The notes: generated by a model not told the origin, from the letters alone. 64,000 nucleotides of DNA from Candidatus Epulonipiscium viviparus (GCF_030708075.1 NZ_CP117982.1:2497302-2561301); one strand, 5' to 3'; numbered from the stretch's first letter, positions 25,455-35,859 are shown. A program made the numbers and translations.

Positions 25455-26669
25455 ATGAAGAACATAGGTGGCAATTTAGAAAGGCTGAAAATAAAAAATC
25501 GACAACTGATATTGAGGTTGCTAAATAATCATGGAAAGATGTCTCGGAAGCTGATTGCGCAGACAATTTCTCTAACATCAGCTTCTATTACCCAGCTATG
25601 TTCTGAAATGATAGCAGAAGGGCTGATAGTAGAGGTTGGAGAAGATGAAACAAGCACAAAAGCTGGTCGTAAGGAAATTTTTATAAATATCAACTATGAA
25701 AATCGATACGCATTATGCATCAACATCGAAAAGTTTTCGACCGATATAAGCTTAGCGAATCTGCAGGGCAATGTCATCTTGACCAAGAGGATAAAGACAG
25801 CAACAAGAGTGGATGCCGAGATTTTTTTAAAGCAAGTAGCGGATACTTGCTTGGCATTTTTAGAACAAGCTGCAAAAAAAATTATTGGGGTAGGAGTTAG
25901 TTTGCGGGGGCTGGTGGATTCTGCAGAAGGAGTAAGCAAGAAGGCCTATGAAATCTGGAGCAAACCGGTGGCTGTAAAAGACATACTAGAAAGCTATCTG
26001 CCATTTCCAATAATAGTACAAAACAATATGCGGGCCTTTGCACAAGCAGAAATAATATATGGAATTGGCAAGGAATATAAAAATTTGTTATTTTTGAAGT
26101 GGTTTCCGGGAGTGGGATCGAGTATAGTGATAGACCAGGCGGTATATGAAGGAGAAGACGGGCGAGCTGCAGAGTTGGGGCATTACATTGTAGATGGCGA
26201 TGGAAGACGATGTAGATGCGGAAAGTGCGGTTGTCTTGAAACGGTAACATCGTTTGATGCGATTGTAAGCAATATAAGTTTGATTTATTCTAAGGAGATG
26301 ACGCCGCTGTTATATGAAGCAACGAGAGGCGAAAGAATGAATATTGCTTCAGTTGTGAAAAATTATTTAAAAACCGATTTATCAAAAGTGGATGCGTATG
26401 TAAAAGAAACGATAGATAAGGCGATAGCGAAGATAGCGGTGGTTGCGTTTAATGCGATGACTTTTATGGCACCGCAAAAATTGATTGTATATGGAGAATT
26501 TTTTGCTAACGAATATATATATTGTAAATTTGTAGAGAAATATAAAACATATGAAATAGATTATAAAGAAAATTTAATCATCAAAACTAATCTGAGCGAC
26601 AAAATTTTTTATATTGGAGCGTTGGCGATAGTCGTTGAACAATTCTTTTTCAATGTAGGAGGCTTATAA
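25455..26669 (+). CDS. ROK-family transcriptional regulator
   Basis: A 404-residue NagC/XylR-type regulator. Residues 12-75 hold the winged helix (GKMSRKLIAQTISLTSASITQLCSEMIAEGLI). The ROK sensor domain follows with GVGVSLRGLVD, the sugar-site ELGHYIVDGDGRRCRCGKCGCLE and its zinc-binding CxCGxxGCLE. It is transcribed with the sulfoquinovose genes 18 bases after the isomerase-like gene, so it is likely an autoregulated sensor of a sulfosugar or glycoside. Confidence 0.88.
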   Translation: MKNIGGNLERLKIKNRQLILRLLNNHGKMSRKLIAQTISLTSASITQLCSEMIAEGLIVEVGEDETSTKAGRKEIFININYENRYALCINIEKFSTDISLANLQGNVILTKRIKTATRVDAEIFLKQVADTCLAFLEQAAKKIIGVGVSLRGLVDSAEGVSKKAYEIWSKPVAVKDILESYLPFPIIVQNNMRAFAQAEIIYGIGKEYKNLLFLKWFPGVGSSIVIDQAVYEGEDGRAAELGHYIVDGDGRRCRCGKCGCLETVTSFDAIVSNISLIYSKEMTPLLYEATRGERMNIASVVKNYLKTDLSKVDAYVKETIDKAIAKIAVVAFNAMTFMAPQKLIVYGEFFANEYIYCKFVEKYKTYEIDYKENLIIKTNLSDKIFYIGALAIVVEQFFFNVGGL

Positions 26670-26823
26670 TTAGTTAAAATGATTAATTATATTATGTAGT
26701 AAAGATGTTATTTTGTGATAAACATAAAACCTGACTTGATAATTTGTTTAAAATTTACATATAGTTAATTAACGGAAAAAAATAATGACAAAAATATAAG
26801 GATAAATATGTATAAAATGCAAA

Positions 26824-26852
26824 TTGATTTATTGAAAACTATAGTATATAAT
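26824..26852 (+). promoter_or_regulatory. Promoter of the tctCBA genes
   Basis: TTGATT (26824-26829) and a consensus TATAAT (26847-26852) are 17 bases apart, with a ribosome site AAGGAGG at about 26869-26875. The rest of the 213-base gap is AT-rich with no gene seen. Confidence 0.65.
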
Positions 26853-26882
26853 TTGTTTAAAGAATATTAAGGAGGAGATTAT

Positions 26883-27896
26883 ATGATTAAAAAGTTATTA
26901 ACATTGTTTGTTGCGACGACCATGGTGATTTCGATTTCTGGTTGCGGAAGTGACAACACAGAATCGAGCTCTGGTACTGTCAGAATCATTTGTCCATATG
27001 GAGTAGGTGGAACTGCGGATCTGATTGCAAGAAAATATGCCTTAGTTGCAGGAGAGCTGTTTCCAGAAAAAAACTTCATCGTGGAAAATATGACTGGCGG
27101 CGACGGGTTTGCAGCGGCTACATACTATACAGAACTTGACCCAGATACTACAGATCTATTGATCTATGGATATGGAGTAATCTATAGACACGATTTGGGA
27201 AAAGAGTATGGCACAGAGATTGTGGATTTTGATAGAGACGAAATTCAGCCAATCGGAATTATTGATGATAGAACTTGGATCTTATATTCCACTCCTGGAA
27301 CAACTGTTGAGGATGTATTAGCCAAAGCAAAAAATGGCGGAATAAAAATGTCTGGCGGAAATCCGTTGTCCGACCCGCACTTGGCGTTGGGCTCACTGAT
27401 TGCAGAAGAACAAGGAAAGACCATGGTAATTCCTTATGACGGGGGCGCTTCACAGAAAAAGGCTTTGACTGATGGTGAGGTTGATGTATTTGTGGGAACC
27501 ACGCAGGCTGGTAAAGAAGAAGTGGAAGCCGGAACAATGGAAGCGATTTTATCATTTAGTATAGAAGAGTTTGAGGGATTTGTAGGCCCAGATGGAAAGG
27601 CTGTTGAGATTCCAACTGTTGCAGGAGAAAATAAGCATGAGGCGCTAAGAGATGATGTGGATTATTCGCAATACATTTTGCCATCGGGTGGATTTATTGC
27701 AACTCGTGCGGGAGCGCCTGCAGAATGGGTTGCAGAAATGGAAGAAATTACAAAAGCGGTATGGAATTCGCCGGAATATTACGAATGGATAGAAGAGATT
27801 ATGCTAAACAAAAAAGAGTTATATGGAGCGGATGCTGTTGCCTATGTAGAAGAGGCGTCGCTAATCGCTAAGGGAGCGTTTGAAACACTGAGATAG
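26883..27896 (+). CDS. tctC: TctC-type substrate-binding lipoprotein
   Basis: A 337-residue extracytoplasmic solute receptor of the tripartite tricarboxylate transporter family. It begins with a lipoprotein signal peptide ending ISISGC, so Cys21 is the lipidated residue. The mature protein starts with VRIICPYGVGGTADLIAR, the typical Bug-fold ligand loop. The family binds carboxylates and some sulfonates. Position beside the sulfoquinovose operon suggests a sulfonated sugar, its glycerol derivative or DHPS as ligand. Confidence 0.88.
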   Translation: MIKKLLTLFVATTMVISISGCGSDNTESSSGTVRIICPYGVGGTADLIARKYALVAGELFPEKNFIVENMTGGDGFAAATYYTELDPDTTDLLIYGYGVIYRHDLGKEYGTEIVDFDRDEIQPIGIIDDRTWILYSTPGTTVEDVLAKAKNGGIKMSGGNPLSDPHLALGSLIAEEQGKTMVIPYDGGASQKKALTDGEVDVFVGTTQAGKEEVEAGTMEAILSFSIEEFEGFVGPDGKAVEIPTVAGENKHEALRDDVDYSQYILPSGGFIATRAGAPAEWVAEMEEITKAVWNSPEYYEWIEEIMLNKKELYGADAVAYVEEASLIAKGAFETLR

Positions 27897-27930
27897 ATGA
27901 GATATAGAAAAGGCCACGAGGAGGAATAGA

Positions 27931-28383
27931 ATGAAAATAAAAACCAACTTATGGACGGGAATAATTATGGGCGTGATTAGCGCGATACTTTTGATAGTAT
28001 TGCCTAGTCAGGTGCCGCTGCCTATGTTTGATTCGGGAGCGCCAAGCCCAAGAATTTTACCGTCCTTTGCGATCATTGGAATGCTGATAGCATCTATAAT
28101 TTTGATAGTTCAGAGCGTTGTGTTTAAACAAGATAAAATTTACGAATTTGATATTAAGAAAGAGTTGCCGGCTATAATTATGATAGGGTTGCTGTGCCTG
28201 TTTGCGATATTGATTATAGCAATAGGGTTTGTGGCTGCGGCATGTATTGTGTTCCCGATTTTGCTGTTTTATGTGGGTGAACGCAAGCCGGCAATATATA
28301 TCTTTACGCTGGTATCTGCAGTTGCAATATTTTATTTGTTTAGATTAGTTTTGAACATTTCGTTGCCGGGATTTGGAGGTTAG
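27931..28383 (+). CDS. tctB: TctB-type small membrane subunit
   Basis: A 150-residue protein with four hydrophobic segments. It has the SQVPLPMFDSGAPSPRILPSF region between the first two, typical of TctB, the small membrane subunit that pairs with TctA. It lies between tctC and tctA with short spacing. Confidence 0.85.
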   Translation: MKIKTNLWTGIIMGVISAILLIVLPSQVPLPMFDSGAPSPRILPSFAIIGMLIASIILIVQSVVFKQDKIYEFDIKKELPAIIMIGLLCLFAILIIAIGFVAAACIVFPILLFYVGERKPAIYIFTLVSAVAIFYLFRLVLNISLPGFGG

Positions 28384-28389
28384 ACGTCT

Positions 28390-29937
28390 ATGGGTGATAT
28401 GGATATGATTTTAGCAGCCTTAGGGCAAGTACTTAGTTTTACAAATATCGCTGTTATCTTGGGCGGATTACTGTTGGGGATAATAGTAGGGTGCATTCCA
28501 GGGCTGAGTGTTACGTTGGGAATAATTTTACTATTGCCTCTAACATATTCTTTTTCTTCTCCTGATACTGCAATAATTTCGCTGCTTGCTGTATATGTTG
28601 GAGGAATGTACGGGGGGTCGATCAGTGCGATATTGCTAAACTCGCCGGGCACAAACTCTGCAATAGCCACAACGTTCGATGGATACCCTCTGGCACAACA
28701 AGGAAAAGTGAAGAAAGTGTTGGATGCCTCGTTGTTTGCGTCAGTGTTTGGAGGAATTTTCTCAGCTTTGATATTGTTGTTCTTTTCATCATTGATAACA
28801 AAATTGGTTGGCGGCTTTGCTTCGACAGAATATTTTGCGTTGGCCATTTTGGGAATTTCGTTGCTAGCAGGAGTGAGTGGCGATAACTTAGCCAAAGGAG
28901 TTATATCGGGGTTGCTGGGAATCTTCATTGCGTGTATTGGCGCAGATGCTGTAACCGGAGTTAGGCGATTTACATTTGATACAGAAACGCTAAAGTTTGG
29001 TATCGACATGGTCCCAGCGATGATCGCGTTTATTGCGTTGACCCAGGTAATATTAAAATTACGAGATTATTATGTTTCGGGTGGCAAGATCGATGATATA
29101 ACCAAAATTGATAATAAGGGGTTGACTTTAGTAGAAGCGAAATCGATAGTGCCCGCGTGTTTACGGTCTTCGACTATAGCGTCGATAATTGGAGCCATGC
29201 CTGGCGTAGGTGGCGGAGTGGCCCAGTTTATGTGCTATAACGAGGTAAAGCGTACATCGAAGACGCCGGAAAAATTTGGCAAAGGTGCATTAGAGGGCGT
29301 TGCAGCAGCGGAGGCAAGTAATAATGCGGTTGTAGGTTCTGCCATGATTCCGTTATTAACGCTAGGAATTCCTGGAGATGGAGTAACGGCGTTGTTATTA
29401 GGAGCATTCATTTTGCATGGAATTCAGCCAGGACCTACAATGTTTACAAAGCAAGGCGTTGTGGCGTATAGTATAATACTTGGCACGCTGATAGCCAACA
29501 TTGCGTTGATAGCGGTGGGGTTGGTTTGTACAAGAGCCGTGGCCAAGATTGTACAAGTGAAATATACGTATCTGGCACCAATAATTATTCTGTTTTGTTT
29601 TGCAGGGGCATTTGCCGCAACAGGAAATACAAAGGAGCTGATCATAACCGCAGTTTTGCTAGTAGTTAGCTATATATTTGTAATATTAGACTTTTCGGTT
29701 ATACCGCTAATGTTGGGAATGATATTAGCAGATATAATGGAGATGAATTTTGTAACAAGCATGATGAGCTATGATAACGATATGCTAATATTTTTCAAGA
29801 GACCAATTACGGCCGGAATCTTGGTGTTAACAGTAATATTGCTTGTGTCGTTAATACGTCTAAATAAGCGCATAAATAAGCTAAACGAAGTGCAAATGGA
29901 AGAAATGAGCCACAGAGATTTAGAGGATGTTGGATAA
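28390..29937 (+). CDS. tctA: TctA-type large membrane subunit
   Basis: A 515-residue polytopic membrane protein, the translocating subunit of the tripartite transporter. Hallmarks are LLGIIVGCIPGLSVTLGIILLLPLTY near residue 25, YGGSISAILLNSPGTNSAIAT, and the internal repeat IIGAMPGVGGGVAQF with LTLGIPGDGVTALLLGAF. The ribosome site GGAGG lies in the last codons of tctB, so the genes are coupled. Confidence 0.92.
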   Translation: MGDMDMILAALGQVLSFTNIAVILGGLLLGIIVGCIPGLSVTLGIILLLPLTYSFSSPDTAIISLLAVYVGGMYGGSISAILLNSPGTNSAIATTFDGYPLAQQGKVKKVLDASLFASVFGGIFSALILLFFSSLITKLVGGFASTEYFALAILGISLLAGVSGDNLAKGVISGLLGIFIACIGADAVTGVRRFTFDTETLKFGIDMVPAMIAFIALTQVILKLRDYYVSGGKIDDITKIDNKGLTLVEAKSIVPACLRSSTIASIIGAMPGVGGGVAQFMCYNEVKRTSKTPEKFGKGALEGVAAAEASNNAVVGSAMIPLLTLGIPGDGVTALLLGAFILHGIQPGPTMFTKQGVVAYSIILGTLIANIALIAVGLVCTRAVAKIVQVKYTYLAPIIILFCFAGAFAATGNTKELIITAVLLVVSYIFVILDFSVIPLMLGMILADIMEMNFVTSMMSYDNDMLIFFKRPITAGILVLTVILLVSLIRLNKRINKLNEVQMEEMSHRDLEDVG

Positions 29938-29951
29938 AAAATAATTGTTAG

Positions 29952-29979
29952 GGTCTCCGAAGAAGGGGGCCTTTTTTTT
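29952..29979 (+). terminator. Intrinsic terminator after tctA
   Basis: GGTCTCC (29952-29958) pairs with GGGGGCC (29965-29971) with G-U pairs, followed by eight T. It closes the transport operon. Confidence 0.85.
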
Positions 29980-29980
29980 G

Positions 29981-30007
29981 GCTGCACATGCCTGTTTCAC
30001 GTGCAGC
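29981..30007. repeat. Inverted repeat near the glpK 3' end
   Basis: GCTGCAC (29981-29987) and GTGCAGC (30001-30007) form a perfect 7-bp stem with a 13-base loop. On the minus strand it is followed by A rather than T, so it would not be a classic terminator for glpK by itself. Confidence 0.4.
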
Positions 30008-30017
30008 AGCAATGTAA

Positions 30018-31520
<1,503 letters not shown>

Positions 31521-31582
31521 TCAACCCTTTATTAATATTTATTAAAATAAAACAACAAGATGTATTTATCTTAATAGATATA

Positions 31583-31610
31583 AGTATAATGGAAATTTGA
31601 GGTAAGTCAA
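31583..31610 (-). promoter_or_regulatory. Promoter of glpK
   Basis: Minus-strand TTGACT (31610-31605) and TATACT (31588-31583) are 16 bases apart. The leader of about 60 nt shows no obvious terminator hairpin, unlike the divergent glpP leader. Confidence 0.5.
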
Positions 31611-31668
31611 GCTGAATACGGCGACAATACTGTACAAAATTAAATTGGAAATTTGTTCTAATCGTATA

Positions 31669-31697
31669 TTGACATTGGGGCAAATTTATTATATTCT
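31669..31697 (+). promoter_or_regulatory. Promoter of the glpP operon
   Basis: Consensus TTGACA (31669-31674) and TATTCT (31692-31697) are 17 bases apart. The start point would be near 31704, about 16 bases before the leader terminator. Confidence 0.65.
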
Positions 31698-31719
31698 ATA
31701 GATATATATTGTAGCGGAG

Positions 31720-31773
31720 AAAAAGAGTGATGCTATACAAGTTGTAAGAGGCTTGTTTGCGTTGCTCTTTTTT
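31720..31773 (+). terminator. Leader terminator, likely GlpP antitermination target
   Basis: AAAAAGAGTGATGC (31720-31733) pairs with GCGTTGCTCTTTTT (31759-31772) as a 14-bp stem with three G-U pairs, ending in a T-run. It lies between the promoter and the glpP start. In B. subtilis, GlpP with glycerol 3-phosphate allows read-through of such leader terminators. Confidence 0.7.
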
Positions 31774-31792
31774 ATATGTTGGAGGACAAAAT

Positions 31793-32353
31793 ATGAATGT
31801 CATAGAATTACTGGAAGAGGCGCCAATTATAGCGGCAGTGAAAGATTGGGACGGCCTAGAAAAAGCGCAGACAGCACCGGTAAATGTAGTGTTTGTTTTG
31901 TTTGGTGATGTATGTAATATTGGAAAAATAATTAAAAGATTAAAAGCTGCGGGAAAATTTGTAGTGGTGCATTTGGATTTGATAGAGGGGCTTGAGAGTA
32001 AGCCGATCAGCGTACAGTTTTTAAAAGAGACCACACAAGTGAATGGAATAATTTCTACCAAGATTTCTGTGATCACTGCAGCACATAAGCTGGGGCTTAC
32101 AACGGTGATGCGATTTTTTGTATTGGATTCGCTCTCTGTTGAGAACATTAAAAAGCAAACAAAAACTAGGTGTATAGATTTTGTGGAAATCTTGCCTGGA
32201 ATTGCGCCAAAGATAATAAAGAAGCTAGTAAAAGAACTGTCTATTCCGCTTATAACAGGGGGATTGATTTCGGATAAAGAAGATGTGATAACTGCATTAC
32301 AGCAAGGTGCGTTGGCATTGTCAACTACAAATTCGGATATTTGGGAGTTATAA
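31793..32353 (+). CDS. glpP: Glycerol uptake operon antiterminator GlpP
   Basis: A 186-residue TIM-barrel RNA-binding regulator. The conserved features are PIIAAVKDW near the N-terminus, FVLFGDVCNI, VVVHLDLIEGL, GIISTKISVI, and the C-terminal phosphate-site PLITGGLISDKEDV. GlpP senses glycerol 3-phosphate and prevents termination in glp leaders. GGAGGA at 31781-31786 supports ATG 31793; the in-frame upstream codons are within the leader hairpin. It heads an operon with glycerol-3-phosphate dehydrogenase-like genes. Confidence 0.92.
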   Translation: MNVIELLEEAPIIAAVKDWDGLEKAQTAPVNVVFVLFGDVCNIGKIIKRLKAAGKFVVVHLDLIEGLESKPISVQFLKETTQVNGIISTKISVITAAHKLGLTTVMRFFVLDSLSVENIKKQTKTRCIDFVEILPGIAPKIIKKLVKELSIPLITGGLISDKEDVITALQQGALALSTTNSDIWEL

Positions 32354-32368
32354 TAGGAGGACGAATAT

Positions 32369-33817
32369 ATGATAGATGTTGCAATAATTGGTGCAGGCAT
32401 AAGTGGCGCGAGTGTGGCAAGGGTGCTTGGGCAATATAATTTGAACGTTGTAGTATTGGAAAAGGAGAGCGACGTTTCTGCAGGCACAACTAAAGCAAAT
32501 AGCGGAATTGTTCACGCAGGATATGACCCAGAGCCAGGAACGCTTATGGCAAAGTATAATGTGTGGGGCAATAAACTGATAGAAGAGCTTGCAGAGAAGC
32601 TGGAAATTCCGTATAAAAAAGTGGGGTCGATGGTATTGGGCTTCAACTCTGCGGACGAAGCGCATTTGCAAAAGTTATATGAGAGGGGAGTCGCAAACGG
32701 CGTACCAGATTTGGAGATTCTAACTGCTGTAGAAGCGTTAAAGAAAGAGCCTGCGTTGAGCAAAAATATAGTGGCGGCGCTATACGCTCCTTCTGCAGGA
32801 GTGGTGAGCCCCTATGAAATGGCAATTGCGTTTATGGATAACGCTGTAACAAATGGTGTTGAAGTTAAGCTAAATCACAAAGTAACGGGAATCGTAAAGC
32901 AAGACGATGAAAGCTTTATACTAGACGTAATACATAATGGAGAGACGGAAAAACTACATGCTCGATATGTAATTAACGCGGCTGGGTTATATGCAGATGA
33001 AATTCAAAATATGTTGGCAACGGCAACGTATACAATAAAGGCCAATAAGGGTGAATACTTTTTGTTAGACAAAGTGAGTGGCGAATTGGTAAATCATGTA
33101 ATATTTCAATGTCCAACTGCAGTAGGAAAGGGCATATTGATTTCACCAACAGCGCATGGAAATCTAATAGTGGGGCCAACCGCTGTGGACGCAGCTGCAA
33201 AGGATGATGTTGCAACAACGCTAGAGGGCTTCGATAAAGTAAAGGTGATGGCGGCGATCTCATGTCCAAATATTGAATATAGAAATAACATTCGAAACTT
33301 TGCGGGAAACAGAGCGCTTGCCGATGTGGATGACTTCATCGTAGGACCGATAAAAGAGAGTGCGCATTTTATAAATATCGCAGGGATGAAATCTCCGGGG
33401 CTATCCTCTGCGCCAGCAATAGCAGAAGACATCGTGGCAATGTTAACTGATTTGGAGCTAACGAAGAAAGAGAATTTTGTAGACACTCGCAAAGTAGCCA
33501 GATTTACAGAGAGTACCAAAGAGGAATGGCAACAGAAGGTTGATGAAAATCCGCTATACGGCAGAATTATATGTAGATGCGAGAGAATTACAGAGGGTGA
33601 GATTGTTGATGCAATACATTCGCCAGTGCCGGCAACAACGGTAGAAGCGGTAAAGCGCAGAGTGAGAGCAGGGTCGGGTCGATGCCAAGGAGGGTTTTGC
33701 GCACCAAAAGTTGTGGAGATCATCGCAAGAGAGTTGGGAATCGCATATGAAGATGTGATGCTAGATAAAGCGAATTCGTATATATTGGCGGCAAAGACTG
33801 CTAAAGGAAGTAACTAA
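32369..33817 (+). CDS. FAD-dependent glycerol-3-phosphate dehydrogenase-like protein with BFD iron-sulfur domain
   Basis: A 482-residue DAO-family flavoprotein. It starts with the dinucleotide-binding IIGAGISGASVAR and has TKANSGIVHAGYDPEPG. From about residue 400 it carries a BFD-like [2Fe-2S] domain (IICRCERITEGEIVDA, then SGRCQGGFCAPKV). This architecture is that of the GlpA subunit of anaerobic glycerol-3-phosphate dehydrogenase in clostridia and Thermotoga. The following two genes complete the set, supporting glycerol 3-phosphate oxidation to dihydroxyacetone phosphate. L-2-hydroxyglutarate oxidase is the closest alternative. Confidence 0.85.
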   Translation: MIDVAIIGAGISGASVARVLGQYNLNVVVLEKESDVSAGTTKANSGIVHAGYDPEPGTLMAKYNVWGNKLIEELAEKLEIPYKKVGSMVLGFNSADEAHLQKLYERGVANGVPDLEILTAVEALKKEPALSKNIVAALYAPSAGVVSPYEMAIAFMDNAVTNGVEVKLNHKVTGIVKQDDESFILDVIHNGETEKLHARYVINAAGLYADEIQNMLATATYTIKANKGEYFLLDKVSGELVNHVIFQCPTAVGKGILISPTAHGNLIVGPTAVDAAAKDDVATTLEGFDKVKVMAAISCPNIEYRNNIRNFAGNRALADVDDFIVGPIKESAHFINIAGMKSPGLSSAPAIAEDIVAMLTDLELTKKENFVDTRKVARFTESTKEEWQQKVDENPLYGRIICRCERITEGEIVDAIHSPVPATTVEAVKRRVRAGSGRCQGGFCAPKVVEIIARELGIAYEDVMLDKANSYILAAKTAKGSN

Positions 33818-33838
33818 ACTGAGGGGGAGGAAACTGAT

Positions 33839-35098
33839 ATGAATTATGACTTGGTTGTGATAGGTGGGGGACCAGCGGGATTGGCTGCAGCATACAAAGC
33901 ATGCGAAAAGGGGGTCGATAGCATCCTAATAATAGAAAGAGATAAAGAGCTGGGAGGCATACTCAATCAGTGTATTCATAATGGCTTTGGGTTGCACTAT
34001 TTTAAAGAGCAGCTGACGGGCCCCGAATATGCTGGAAAGTTTATAGAGATGATAGAAGAGAAAAACGTAGAGGTGTTAACAGATACAATGGTGTTGGAGG
34101 TAACGGCAGATAAGCGTGTCTATGCTATGAATTCAGAAAAAGGGAGCATCGAGATTCAGGCAAAAGCGGTGGTGTTGGCAATGGGATGCCGCGAGCGAAC
34201 CAGAGGGGCCATTGCGATTCCGGGAGAGAGACCGTCGGGAGTTTTTACAGCAGGTGCGGCGCAAAGATATGTTAATATGGAAGGATATTTGGTGGGTAAA
34301 AAAGTTTTGATTTTGGGATCAGGAGATATAGGGCTAATAATGGCGAGAAGAATGACGCTAGAGGGGGCAGAAGTTTTGGCTGTGGTGGAGCTCATGCCAT
34401 ATTCAAACGGGTTAAATAGAAATATAGTTCAGTGCCTAGAAGACTATAATATTCCGCTCTATCTTTCGCATACCGTAACTGATATAAGAGGTAAGGAACG
34501 ATTAGAAGAAGTGGTGGTTAGCAAAGTGGACGAAAAATTTAGACCGATAGCTGGCACAGAGATTAAATTTGAATGCGATACTTTGTTGCTATCTGTGGGG
34601 CTGATACCAGAAAATGAGCTCACAAAAGATGCGGGAATAATGTTGGATCCGCGAACAAATGGCGCAGCAGTCTACGAAGACATGCAAACAGCAATACCAG
34701 GAATATTTGCTTGTGGAAACGTTTTGCATGTGCATGACCTGGTGGATTTCGTTACGAAAGAAAGTATGAAAGCTGGAGAGAGCGCGGCCGAATATATAGC
34801 TACACCGTATACGCATTCGGAGAACATGATAGTCGTGGCAAATGGAGAAGGCGTTGGGTACACAGTGCCACAAAAAATCGATATGGACAGAATGAATAAA
34901 TTTGTAGAAGTGTTTTTTAGGGTGCGCCAGGTGTATAAAGATGTTTGGATAGAAGTGAAAAGCGGAGACAAAGTGGTGATGTCGCAGAAGAAGAAGCACC
35001 TGCTGCCAGCAGAAATGGAAAAAATTGTAATCCCGAAAAATTTATTGGGGGCAGCCAATAAGGGAATTGTCGTAAATGTAAAGAAGGGGGACTGTTAA
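33839..35098 (+). CDS. FAD/NAD(P)-dependent oxidoreductase, GlpB-like partner
   Basis: A 419-residue pyridine-nucleotide-disulfide-type flavoprotein. It has VIGGGPAGLAAAYKA at the N-terminus, GGILNQCIHNGFGL, GCRERTRGA and the second nucleotide site VLILGSGDIGLIMARR near residue 157. It is the usual middle gene between the GlpA-like dehydrogenase and a DUF1667 protein and would pass electrons from the flavin/iron-sulfur unit to NAD or another carrier. Confidence 0.85.
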   Translation: MNYDLVVIGGGPAGLAAAYKACEKGVDSILIIERDKELGGILNQCIHNGFGLHYFKEQLTGPEYAGKFIEMIEEKNVEVLTDTMVLEVTADKRVYAMNSEKGSIEIQAKAVVLAMGCRERTRGAIAIPGERPSGVFTAGAAQRYVNMEGYLVGKKVLILGSGDIGLIMARRMTLEGAEVLAVVELMPYSNGLNRNIVQCLEDYNIPLYLSHTVTDIRGKERLEEVVVSKVDEKFRPIAGTEIKFECDTLLLSVGLIPENELTKDAGIMLDPRTNGAAVYEDMQTAIPGIFACGNVLHVHDLVDFVTKESMKAGESAAEYIATPYTHSENMIVVANGEGVGYTVPQKIDMDRMNKFVEVFFRVRQVYKDVWIEVKSGDKVVMSQKKKHLLPAEMEKIVIPKNLLGAANKGIVVNVKKGDC

Positions 35099-35443
35099 AT
35101 GAATAAAGAGTTGACATGTATTGTATGTCCAAAAGGATGCGGACTGGTTGTAAATGCGGACCTTGCAGTAGTAGGAAATAGCTGTCCGAAAGGAGTAACA
35201 TATGGAGTCAAAGAGGTAACAGCACCAACAAGAGTGGTAACATCAACCGTCAAAATCGAGGGAGGAGTACACAACCGCCTCCCGGTTAAAACAGATGGAG
35301 ACATACCGAAAGAGCTAATTAATGAATGCATGAAAGCAATCAACGAGGTTACAGTGAAGGCACCCGTGAAAATGTATGATGTAATAATTGAAGATTTGTT
35401 AGATACAGGCGTATCAGTGGTGGCAACTCGAGCAATGCAATAG
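35099..35443 (+). CDS. DUF1667 cysteine-rich protein
   Basis: A 114-residue protein with two cysteine motifs, CIVCPKGCGL near residue 6 and NSCPKG near residue 30, suggesting an iron-sulfur cluster. It is almost always found after the two flavoproteins upstream, where it is proposed as the electron-transfer partner. Its ATG overlaps the preceding stop region, so translation is coupled. Confidence 0.85.
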   Translation: MNKELTCIVCPKGCGLVVNADLAVVGNSCPKGVTYGVKEVTAPTRVVTSTVKIEGGVHNRLPVKTDGDIPKELINECMKAINEVTVKAPVKMYDVIIEDLLDTGVSVVATRAMQ

Positions 35444-35445
35444 CA

Positions 35446-35859
35446 GGTGCTTACTGATCGGAACAATTAGAATGAAGTAATTCAAGCTGTTGCTCAGCAA
35501 GTGTATTTCCAAGGGCAGCAGCTTTTTTGAACCACTCAACGGCCGTAGAAAAATCTTGAACGACACCCTGCCCAGTGGCATAGCAAATGGCTAAGTTGTA
35601 TTGAGCTTCGGCATCTCCCTGAGCCGCGGATGCAGAAAACCATTTGGCGGCGGGTGCTTACTGATCGGAACAATTAGAATGAAGCAATTCAAGCTGTTGC
35701 TCAGCAAGTGTATTTCCTAGGGCAGCAGCTTTTTTGAACCACTCAACGGCCGTAGAAAAATCTTGAACGACACCCTGCCCAGTGGCATAGCAAATGGCTA
35801 AGTTGTATTGAGCTTCGGCATCTCCCTGAGCCGCGGATGCAGAAAACCATTTGGCAGCT
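35446..35859. repeat. 207-bp tandem duplication at the 3' end of the SEL1 gene
   Basis: The block 35446-35652 is repeated at 35653-35859 with only a few differences (for example CCAAGG against CCTAGG and GAAGTAA against GAAGCAA). The inner copy encodes the last 67-69 residues of the SEL1 gene plus its stop. The outer copy lies beyond the stop and is untranslated. The unit is divisible by three. Confidence 0.9.

Noticed and set aside
29981-30007. Terminator for glpK
   Set aside because: The hairpin is followed by A, not T, on the glpK strand, so it lacks the U-tract.
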